From JAQVYB01 sp964490935 (lineage in GTDB: Bacteria; Verrucomicrobiota; Kiritimatiellia; RZYC01), in NCBI GenBank assembly GCA_964490935.1, contig CAZBEO010000002.1:34097-98096 (forward strand): DNA of 64,000 nt, written 5' to 3'. Within the stretch, counting starts at the first letter, position 1; the number at the start of each line of letters is the position of its first letter. Shown here one piece after another: positions 51,002 to 59,600 of the stretch. Both the position numbers and the translations under genes were made by a program. A model generated the notes under the pieces. The model ran no database searches, was not told the DNA's origin, and saw only the letters and a list, made by a program, of their open reading frames with translations.

Positions 51002-51271
51002 TTATTTCTTCTTCGCGACCTTCTTGACGGCCTTCTTGGCCGCAGGTTTTTTCACCGCCGCTTTTTTCACCGCAGGCTTCTTAACCGCTGCCTTCTTGGC
51101 CGCAGGCTTTTTCGCCGCAGGTTTCTTCACCGCCGCTTTTTTCACCGCAGGCTTCTTCACCGCTGCCTTTTTCACCGCAGGCTTTTTCGCCGCTGCTGCT
51201 TTTTTCACGGGCTTCTTCGCTGCTACTTTTTTCACGGTCTTCTTCGCTGCTGCTGTCTTTTTAACGGCCAT
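51002..51271 (-). CDS. Lysine/alanine-rich histone H1-like protein
   Basis: An 89-residue, extremely basic protein made of repeated K-K-A-A/P-V/A units (AAVKKPAVKKAAVKKPAAKK and variants) from residue 5 to the end, as in bacterial histone H1-like (AlgP/Hc1-tail-type) proteins. It should bind DNA without sequence preference and be largely disordered. ATG 51271 has GGAGGAAAT just upstream; in-frame codons before it are not repeat-like. Its own terminator follows. Tandem codons make it prone to length variation by slippage, and the repeat number is likely to differ among relatives. Confidence 0.88.
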   Translation of the reverse strand: MAVKKTAAAKKTVKKVAAKKPVKKAAAAKKPAVKKAAVKKPAVKKAAVKKPAAKKPAAKKAAVKKPAVKKAAVKKPAAKKAVKKVAKKK

Positions 51272-51496
51272 GCCTATTTCCTCCGATTTCCGGGGGGAGA
51301 GCTCTGCAGCCCTGTCCCGGCTTGTTATGCGCCAGCCCTGAACCGATCTTTCTCCCATGGAGAACTCTTCTTACTTCACTTCAGCGACAGGCACCTTTTT
51401 ACCTTTCGCCGACGCAACCCGCACCGACGAACTTTAGCCTACAACCTTTCGGTTTGAAAAGACGGTAATATCTTCTCCCATTCCCGTCAACGAATT

Positions 51497-51511
51497 ATCA
51501 TTGACAATGAT
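51497..51511. promoter_or_regulatory. 15-base palindrome at the 3' end of gmk
   Basis: ATCATTGACAATGAT is a perfect 7-1-7 palindrome in an AT-rich patch covering the gmk stop codon and 226 bases upstream of the histone-like gene. It could be an operator (it resembles Fur-type half-sites loosely) or a chance match; there is no supporting second site. Confidence 0.2.
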
Positions 51512-52139
51512 TATTTTTTTCTCGCGCGTCGAACGCCCGCCAATGCGTCGCCACATAGATCGAACGCAAATGATCGTACGCTGTTTCAATGTCACCGTTC
51601 ACCACGATGTAATCGTAGTCGCTACGGCTCTCCATCTCATCGCGAGCCTTGTTCACGCGACGCTCGATCACGTCGGCATCATCCGCACCGCGATGAATTA
51701 ACCGCTCGTGCAGCGCCTCAATCGAAGGAGGCGTGATGAACACATCCACGTAGGCACGCTTCATCACGTCGGGACACGACTCCGACTGTATAAAGCGGCG
51801 TATCTGCGCAGCGCCCTGCACATCAATATCCATCAACACGTCCACGCCGCGCATCAATTGCCCGAACACCGATTCTTTCAGCGTGCCGTAGCAGGCGCCA
51901 TGCACCTCGGCATGTTCAAGAAAGGCATCACACGCGACCTTCGCTTCAAACGCAGAGGCGTTCATGAAGGTATAATCCACGCCGTCCTGCTCGCCGAGGC
52001 GCGCACGACGTGTGGTGCAGGAAACCGAATAGTGAATCTCCGGGTATTCCTGCAGCAGACGGTTGCACAACGTGGTTTTGCCCGCGCCGGAAGGAGCGGA
52101 AACCACCATCCACACAGGTGATTGAATGTCCGTATTCAT
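51498..52139 (-). CDS. gmk: Guanylate kinase
   Basis: Gmk phosphorylates GMP and dGMP. The 213-residue protein has the P-loop MVVSAPSGAGKTTLCNRLL, the GMP-binding YSVSCTTRRARLGEQDGVDY and VLMDIDVQGAAQIRR, and the lid with RVNKARDEMES. It overlaps the yicC stop by four bases; the prfB-yicC-gmk order with yicC-gmk coupling is frequent in bacteria. The last five residues (NNHCQ) are encoded in the palindromic AT-rich patch at 51497. Confidence 0.95.
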   Translation of the reverse strand: MNTDIQSPVWMVVSAPSGAGKTTLCNRLLQEYPEIHYSVSCTTRRARLGEQDGVDYTFMNASAFEAKVACDAFLEHAEVHGACYGTLKESVFGQLMRGVDVLMDIDVQGAAQIRRFIQSESCPDVMKRAYVDVFITPPSIEALHERLIHRGADDADVIERRVNKARDEMESRSDYDYIVVNGDIETAYDHLRSIYVATHWRAFDAREKNNHCQ

Positions 52140-53026
52140 TCGATGTTCTGCACCTGTTCCCGGAAGCGTTCCAGCTCTGTTTTGAATTCCAACACCTCCC
52201 GGATGATTCCCGTGTCGTTCGCCTTGGAACCGATGGTGTTGATCTCTCGAAACATTTCCTGCGCGATGAAATCCATCGCCCGTCCACTCGCCTCGGCGGA
52301 GGATGTGCGCAGCATTTTTTTCATCTGTTGAATATGACTTCGCAGCCGCGTAATTTCCTCGGTGATATCCGAGCGGTCGGCGAAGAAGGCCACCTCGCGC
52401 AGGATTCGGTCTTCCTGCTCGTCCGTCATCACACCTGCTTCGCGGATGCGACGCAACAGATCGTTTCTGTATTTATCCGCCACCAGCGGGGCCTTCTCTT
52501 CAATTGCTCCCACCTGGCTTTCCATGATTTGCAGCCGCCCCGACAAGTCCGCGCACAGCACGCGCCCCTCCCGCTTACGCATCGCAATCAGACTGTTCAA
52601 TGCCTTGCTCAATGCCTTCAGCACAGTCGGAAGCAGCGCTTCGGCATCGGGTGCCGACGTTGAAAATTTGACCACGTTCGGCAGCGTGAGCAGCACACTG
52701 CTTCCCAGATCATCTGCCAGATGCAGCGCTCCAGCCACCCTGCGGAGATTCGCAATGTAATCCGAAGCCAGCTCATGATCGATTTCGATGGCCGTCCCCG
52801 TCCTCCCCGCCCGATACTCCATTCGAATATCGGCATTGACCCGTCCGCGAACCATGCGCTTTCCGATTTCTGAAACCATCTGCGGCTCCAGCATTTGAAG
52901 CTCACGATCCATCTTCAGATGCACATCAAGCTGCTTGCGGTTGACGGAGGCCAACTCAACGGTCACGCTGCAAGCCTCTGTCTTTACCGCACCGCGCCCG
53001 TACCCGGTCATACTCTGTAATCCCAT
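52136..53026 (-). CDS. yicC: YicC/YloC-family endoribonuclease
   Basis: A 296-residue YicC-family protein. The opening SMTGYGRGAVKTEACSVTVE, the central DIRMEYRAGRTG and the C-terminal ISEEITRLRSHIQQM-like stretch (here DITEEITRLRSHIQQMKKML), AMDFIAQEMFREINTIGSKA and FKTELERFREQVQNIE are the conserved blocks. Family members are RNA endonucleases linked to small-RNA turnover in E. coli and sporulation RNA control in Bacillus. AGGAGGGG lies six bases before the ATG. It follows prfB by 13 bases and overlaps gmk. Confidence 0.93.
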   Translation of the reverse strand: MGLQSMTGYGRGAVKTEACSVTVELASVNRKQLDVHLKMDRELQMLEPQMVSEIGKRMVRGRVNADIRMEYRAGRTGTAIEIDHELASDYIANLRRVAGALHLADDLGSSVLLTLPNVVKFSTSAPDAEALLPTVLKALSKALNSLIAMRKREGRVLCADLSGRLQIMESQVGAIEEKAPLVADKYRNDLLRRIREAGVMTDEQEDRILREVAFFADRSDITEEITRLRSHIQQMKKMLRTSSAEASGRAMDFIAQEMFREINTIGSKANDTGIIREVLEFKTELERFREQVQNIE

Positions 53027-53039
53027 ATTCCCCTCCTGA

Positions 53040-54174
53040 CTATTCGCTCTCGGCGTTCTTCGCCTGGCGGCATGTGTGCTTCAAATAACTTTCAATGAAG
53101 AGGTCCAAATCGCCGTCCAGTACCGCATCCACATTCGACGTCTCCGTGTTGGTGCGCAGGTCCTTCACCATCTTATAGGGCTGAAGCACATACGACCGCA
53201 TTTGCCCGCCCCAGGCGATTTCGCCCTTCGCCGAATAGAACCGCTCGATTTCCCTCTTCTGCAAATCCAACTCGTATTCATACAACCGCGCACGAAGCAT
53301 ATCCATTGCCTTCTGCCGATTGCTGTGCTGTGAACGTTCCGCCTGACACTGCACCACAATGCCCGTCGGCTCATGCGTAATGCGTATGGCCGAGTCCGTG
53401 GTATTCACATGCTGCCCGCCTGCGCCGCTGGCGCGGTACGTATCCACCCGGATGTCCTTATCCTCAATCGTCACGTCGATGCTCTCATCCACTTCCGCCA
53501 CCACGTCCAGCGAGGCAAAGGAGGTGTGACGTCGCTTGTTCGAATCAAACGGGCTGATGCGCACCAGTCGATGCACCCCCCGCTCCGCCTTCAGATAACC
53601 GTAGGCGTACTCGCCCTCCAGATAGCACGACACACTCTTGATGCCTGCTTCATCCCCAGCCTGATAATCCATAATGCTGAATTTGAATCCGTGGGATTCG
53701 GCATACCGACGATACATACGGAACAGCATGTCCGCCCAGTCGCACGATTCCGTCCCCCCGGCCCCCGCGTGAATGCTCACATACGCATTGTTCGCGTCCA
53801 GTGGACCGCTCAGCAGCGTCTTCATTTCCAGCTTCGCCAACTCGCGCTCAATCTCTTTCAATTGCGTGCCGACTTCATCAAGCGCCAGTTCCTCCTGCGC
53901 AGAATCGCTTTCCTCTTCCGCCAGTTCCATCATCACCGTCACATCGTCCAGTGAGGCCTGAATCGTCTCGCAGGGAATCAACACAGCTTTCAGCACCTTG
54001 GTCTGGGCGATCACCTCTTTGGCCCGGTTCTGGTCCGACCAGAATTCCGGCTGCGCTGCCTCCATCTCCAAATCTTCGAGTTGCCGTTTTTTCAGGTCGA
54101 CGTCAAAGATACCCCCGCATCTCGATCAACTGCTCTTCCAATCGTTTCAATGTTTCCAGATAATCGTTATCCAT
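53040..54174 (-). CDS. prfB: Peptide chain release factor 2, with programmed +1 frameshift
   Basis: RF2 releases the peptide at UAA and UGA. The gene is in two frames: 23 codons from ATG 54174 end at an in-frame TGA (54103-54105), and after a +1 shift the reading continues at 54104 to the stop at 53040, giving 377 residues. The body shows SIHAGAGGTESCDWADMLFR, the peptidyl-hydrolysis GGQ in RASGAGGQHVNTTDSAIRI, and the stop-recognition region just before it; VSCYLEGEYAYGYLKAERGV and HRLVRISPFDSNKRRHTSFA follow the family. Because low RF2 slows reading of the TGA, the shift makes synthesis self-regulating. yicC follows 13 bases downstream. Confidence 0.95.
54102..54114 (-). promoter_or_regulatory. 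prfB frameshift site with internal Shine-Dalgarno stimulator
   Basis: On the minus strand GGGGGTATCTTTGAC ends at 54102: a GGGGG Shine-Dalgarno-like element, three bases, then the CTT-TGA-C slip site. It is the same as the E. coli prfB signal apart from the base before the G run. Confidence 0.93.
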
Positions 54175-54664
54175 ACAATAAACCCGCTTCCCTGGTTCAT
54201 GGCTCTTGCACCTGGCGGACGCCAATCAACGACTTCCGCCGACACGCTAAACCGCCGCGTTTTGAATGGCATGAGGGTAGGCATCTCGGGAAGAGAGGTC
54301 AAGCGCATCACAAAGAATTTCCAGCGCATAGCCGGTCCACAGCTTTGGATATCCTCCGGCAAAATCGGCCCGATGAGGGTGCATGATTTGCCGGGCGGCG
54401 GCAAAGAACGTACCCTCCTCCACGCTCCTGCGCTGTGGCATGACTTGCTACAGTGCAGATACAGATATCGTTCAGGCAATGAACGGGCATTCGAACCGGC
54501 TGTGACGTGTGCACACGACACGGCATGTGTGAGGTGCATCCGTTTGGTGTCTGGGCGATACGCCGGATGGAACAATACGCGTTTGAACCATCCGGAGTGG
54601 AATGAATGGTTGCCTCAAACAAGGAGGTTTCCGGCATCTATTCATCGTGAATGAGGAGTGTACG
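54175..54664. other. Long divergent intergenic region with an inverted repeat before flagellin
   Basis: 490 bases between divergent prfB and the flagellin gene with no convincing gene. CCGGATGG (54563-54570) and CCATCCGG (54588-54595) form an inverted repeat with a 17-base gap about 70 bases before the flagellin start, either an operator or a leader hairpin. A separate palindrome GTGTGCACAC lies near 54515. I found no clear sigma-28 or sigma-54 promoter. Confidence 0.4.
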
Positions 54665-56524
54665 TTGCAGGTATACAATAACATAACAGCATTCTCTACC
54701 TGGAGGAGCTACAACCAGAACGTGAATTGCCTTAGGCAATCCATGAACAAGTTGTCCTCCGGGCTGCGAATTGCCAGAGCTGGAGACGACCCCGCCGGAC
54801 TCGCCATGAGTGAGCGTCTGAGAGCTCAATACCGCAACACAGCCAAAGCAGCATCCAATGTCGAAAACAAAATAAATTACCTGCAAACGGCAGATGCTTG
54901 GCTCCAGAAAATTCACGATATGACCGGACGCATGGCCGAACTAGCCGTCATGGCCAATGACGGCACGAAAAGCCAAGTGGACCGGGACAATCTGCAGAAG
55001 GAATTCAAGCAGATGCAGAATGAGATCAAACGAATCACCAGCGGCGCCACCGCCGCCGGAAAATTCAACGGACTCTATCTGTTCCGGGGAGGAAACGGTG
55101 TACCCATGATGGATTCGGATATGGTGGAAGGCAGCACCTCGAGCCAATTCAGCATCCAGCGAATCAGCGGTTCCGCCAGCCTCAGCCACGAGTACCAGGC
55201 CGTCTACGACTACGGTGCGCGAACCTGGGAGGTGCGTGACATCACCAGCAACAACGTGATTGGAAACATGACGGCCAATCCACGCGATGGAACCGAGTTG
55301 TATTTCTCGGAAGGAGGCTCTCTCTTCCATCTGAAAATAGAACCGCCCTCCGTGGGAGGCTATCAGCAGAACGCCACCATAGACTTCTCACAGACCGCCA
55401 TGCGGGAAGCCACAAGCGAGGGCATGGAGTTCAGTCCATCCACCACGCAAGGATCCGCCGGGCTCAGCGTCAGCGGTTCGGGCGCGGATATTTCACGCGC
55501 GTCATGGAGCGCTACCTACGACGGAAGCCAGTGGGTCATTCGGAACGAAACAACCCACTCGGTGGAGCGTACCGTTTCGGCGGCGGCCAATGCGGCCATC
55601 AGCGTGCCATTCGTTCAAGGGTTCGATGGATTCAACCTGCAAATCAACACCCCGGGAAATGGCACCTGCTATTCCATCGGCGATCAGTTCACTTGGTCTA
55701 ACCAAAACGGCTCGACTGGAAATCCCGTTTTCCGCGATGCGTCCGCGCAGAACGGTGGCGCATCCGTCAGCATCCAGGGCGATGGGTTCAACGTCTCCAC
55801 GGCATCCTACCGCGCCACCTATGATGGCATCCACGACCGCTGGGCCGTCGTGAACACCTCGACCGGCGCAACCGTCGGAAACATCAATGCCAATCCCTTC
55901 TCTTCGGCAAGCATCTCCCTGGAGGGTGGCAACGGATTCCGCCTGAACATTGTCGCGCCCTCATCAGGCGGATACGGAACCGGTGATTCGTTCAGCTGGA
56001 ATAACACCGCACCAACCGCCGATTACCGACTCCAAAATAATGTCACCCTCCAGATCGGCCCCGACAGCAATCAGGTCTTTAGCGAGGAAGAAATCAACCT
56101 CGAATGCGTGAATTTCGATATCATCGGCTCCTATGCCGCCTATTCGTACGGCTCCATCAATATGACGCTGCTCGGTTCCACCTATCACACCGTACGCTGG
56201 GGCAGCCTACTTTCCGGTCAGCATCTTTCCATTTCTCAGCAATCCGCCGCGCAGGGTGCCGTGGACAAACTCAATCTGGGCATTGATCACGTCAGCTCCA
56301 TTCGTGCGGTCGTCGGTGCCGAAATCAAACGCATGGAAGAAACGCTGAGCGGACTGCGCGATTACGAGGAAAACGCACGGGCCACCGAGTCGCGCATACG
56401 AGATGCCGACATCGCCTACGAGACGACGCAATATTCGAAATATCAGATTCTGGTGCAGATCGGTACCGCCATGCTGGCCCAGGCCAACGCCCTTCCGCAG
56501 GCCGTGCTGCAAATGCTTGGATAG
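54665..56524 (+). CDS. fliC: Flagellin with a triplicated middle domain
   Basis: The filament subunit. Conserved D0/D1 ends are clear: N-terminal LQVYNNITAFSTWRSYNQNV, MNKLSSGLRIARAGDDPAGL and YLQTADAWLQKIHDMTGRM; C-terminal EETLSGLRDYEENARATES and RIRDADIAYETTQYSKYQIL, ending VLQMLG. I choose TTG 54665, with GAGGAG six bases upstream, because it gives the family start L/M-x-V-Y-N-N; ATG 54602 in frame would add 21 untypical residues. Between about residues 170 and 450 are three related segments, each with a (S/A)xxATYD-W start and a (G)F-L-I-x-P close. The 619-residue length exceeds the common 270-500. No other flagellar gene is in the window. Confidence 0.9.
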   Translation: MQVYNNITAFSTWRSYNQNVNCLRQSMNKLSSGLRIARAGDDPAGLAMSERLRAQYRNTAKAASNVENKINYLQTADAWLQKIHDMTGRMAELAVMANDGTKSQVDRDNLQKEFKQMQNEIKRITSGATAAGKFNGLYLFRGGNGVPMMDSDMVEGSTSSQFSIQRISGSASLSHEYQAVYDYGARTWEVRDITSNNVIGNMTANPRDGTELYFSEGGSLFHLKIEPPSVGGYQQNATIDFSQTAMREATSEGMEFSPSTTQGSAGLSVSGSGADISRASWSATYDGSQWVIRNETTHSVERTVSAAANAAISVPFVQGFDGFNLQINTPGNGTCYSIGDQFTWSNQNGSTGNPVFRDASAQNGGASVSIQGDGFNVSTASYRATYDGIHDRWAVVNTSTGATVGNINANPFSSASISLEGGNGFRLNIVAPSSGGYGTGDSFSWNNTAPTADYRLQNNVTLQIGPDSNQVFSEEEINLECVNFDIIGSYAAYSYGSINMTLLGSTYHTVRWGSLLSGQHLSISQQSAAQGAVDKLNLGIDHVSSIRAVVGAEIKRMEETLSGLRDYEENARATESRIRDADIAYETTQYSKYQILVQIGTAMLAQANALPQAVLQMLG

Positions 56525-56608
56525 AGGATAAAGAATGTACAAACCGGCTAAAAAGGGGTATTTTAACACAATCGGTTCGGTTCACATTTGGATTTAAGGA
56601 TGATTTAC

Positions 56609-59600
56609 ATGGGGAAAAGCCGAAAAGCAGGATGGCCGACGGCCTGGGCAGTGGCGCTGACACTGCTCCTCGTTCTTGCACAAGGCGCTACGGCTTCGCT
56701 CCTCTATAACAACGTCATGGTCAACGATGTCCAGCGTGGAAACACCATCGGCCACCCCGATTCCAGTCGGAACATTGCCGTGGATTCTTCTGGTGCCATT
56801 TTTGTCGCCTTCCACGGAACCAATGGTATCCGCGTGGCGAAAAGCACCGACCGAGGTGCCACGTTCAGAGCGAGCGTACTGGTCACGAACGTCAACGCTC
56901 AATGTGAATTGGCCGTGGACCACCAAAACGCTCTAAATCTAGTATGGAAAGCGGCGGATGGGACCATCCATTTTTCCAGAAGCACCAATCAGCTCAACTT
57001 CGCCGCGCCGAATCCGGTCTGCTCGTCGGACGTCCCGGCGCGCCTGGCTGTGGATGCACCCTATGTCTATCTCATTCCACAGGGAGGCGGCCCTCTGCTG
57101 CGCAATACAAACTATGGGGCCGGTGCGTTTTCATCCGTCTCCGTGGATACCAACCGCCTCTTTTCGGACGTGATCGTCAACCTCCGCAATCACGACGTGT
57201 TCGTGGAAACGGATGATCCGGATATTCGCTATTTTAAAAGCTCCAACTACGGCGCATCTTTCGGCGCGACGCAATCGGTCGCCCGCCAGGTGCGTTATCC
57301 CTCCGTAGCCGGTCTATTCGTCGAGGCTGGCAACTTCCTATTTATCGCAGGGAGCAGCAATTATATCCTGCGCATCAACACCGACTCCAACACCGCCACC
57401 AACTTCACCGCCTTTCCTTCCCTCGAACACGGACGCTCACTGGCCGCAGACAATGCCGGCAACCTGCTCGACACCTATCTTTCCTCCAGTGGCGTCTACT
57501 ACCGCGTAAGCACCAATCTCGGCGTCTCCTTCACCGCCCCGGTCAAAGTGGCCGGCTCCGTGGATGCCATCAGCACAACAATCAATCCGATCTATGGCGA
57601 CATCATCATGGTGTATGAGGATAACGGGCAAATCTTCAGCAGCGTCTTTGCCAATGAATTGATCTGCACCAATATTGATCTGCGTGTGGAATCGCAGTCG
57701 ATCCCAACCTGCCTGCGCCCGGGCTCCGAACTGGTTTATACCATCACCGTGACCAACATGAGTTCAGGCACCGCTCAGGATGTGGTCCTAAGCAATCAGC
57801 TTCCGGCCATGGTGACCTTCCTCGGTGCGAGCGCAACCGTTTCCAATCATGGCGGAGGGCTGATCACCTACGCCATCGGGGAAATGACACCCTTCACCGG
57901 ATGTAATCTGTCTATCACAGGTGCCGTATCCGTTGCCGCTTCCGGGTCCTTCAGCAACCGTGCCGAGGCGTCGTTGAGGGGACGCGACATCTATCCGGCC
58001 AACAACGTATCCTGGGCCAACACCTGTGTGAGCCCCACCCTCACCATCGTCTCCCCCCGCTCCACCTGCACCCCCCCCGTCGGCTCGCTGACGAATGCTT
58101 ACGAAACCAGTCAAAGCAACTCGGTGGTCACGCCCGTCACGCTGTCCAGCACTCAGTACTATTGCACCGGGTGGAGCCTCACGGGCAACGCGCCGCTCTC
58201 AGGAACCACCAATACTTTTTCCATGACGCACACCAACGATGCCGTCCTGACTTGGATTTGGGGCATCACCAATGTGCAGTACACCGTAACCGCAGGCTCT
58301 CACGGAACCGTCACCGGCTCATCCAACGCCTGGTATCGACAGCACACCTCCGTCACCGCCGCACCGCAACCCGATGCCCATTACCACTTTTCCACCTGGA
58401 GCGGACAGGTCCCCGGAGCGCAACAAACCGCCAACCCCCTGATTCTCGCCATGGACCAGGCCCGAAGCATTACCGCCAACTTTGCCATCGATCAGCATAC
58501 GCTCACCGTCTCTTCGGAACATGGCACCACCACGCCCGCCAGCGGCGTTAACCCCTACAACTACAATGCCTCTTTCACCTGTCAGGCCGTCTCGCCGCAG
58601 AATTTGCCCGCAGGCACGCAATATTACTGCACCGGATGGACCCTCAGCGGAAACGCCCCCGCCGCCGGCACCACCAATACTTTCAACATGACCCTCACCA
58701 ACAACGCCTCCCTCACTTGGCTCTGGGGCATGACCAATGTCCGCCTCACCGCCACCACCGACGGACACGGCTCGCTCTCCGGCCAGACCTCCGGATGGTA
58801 TGCACGCAACCAAACCATTACCATCTCCCCAGACGCCGGCCCATTCGAACACTTCGCAGGCTGGAGCGGTGATGTGCCCATCGGACAGACCAATCAGAAC
58901 CCGCTCAATCTGACCATGGACCACGCACGAACCATTCAGGCCAATTTCTGGATTGAACAACGCACCGTGGACGTGGCTTCCGCCTATGGGACACCCTCCC
59001 CAACGGTCGGGTCCCACGCCTATGATGGACTCTCTGCCATCAACCCTTCCGTTAGTTCGCCAGTCAGCGCAGGTGCTTCCACCCAGATGGTCTGCACCGG
59101 ATGGACCATGACCGGTCACGCACCCGCCTCAGGAGCCAACACCTCGTTCAGCATGATGCTGACCAACAATGCTTCCATCACGTGGAACTGGAAAACCAAC
59201 GTTTATCTCACCCGGACCATTTCAGGCCCAGGAACCGTTTCCGGCGGCACCTCCGGCTGGTATGACTTGGGCACGTCTCTAAGCCTCACTGCCGCGCCGA
59301 ACAACGCCTATTCCTCCTTCATCGGTTGGTCGGGCGATCTGCCGCCCGCTCAAACCAACGATAACCCCCTCTCCCTGAACCTGACCAATGCCCGCGCCAT
59401 CGAAGCGCATTTTTATCAGGAGGAATCCTCCCTCGAAGTCGTCTCGCCAAAAGGCACTCCATCACCCACCGTCGGCACACATTCTTACGCGCGCGGAACC
59501 ACGCTGACAGCCACCCCCGGCTCTCCGCCCACCAGCGCCGGAACGCAGTATATCTGCACCGGATGGACCATGACCGGAAACAGCCCCACCTTAGGAAGCA

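Noticed and set aside
54430..54452. TGGCATGACTTGCTA as a sigma-54 promoter for flagellin
   Set aside because: The spacing between the GG and GC elements is eight bases, not the required ten, and it is over 200 bases from the start codon.
54505..54525. CRP-like site near TGTGACGTGTGCACAC
   Set aside because: The second half-site is out of register with TGTGA-N6-TCACA; only the 10-base palindrome is solid, and no CRP-type regulator is in the window.
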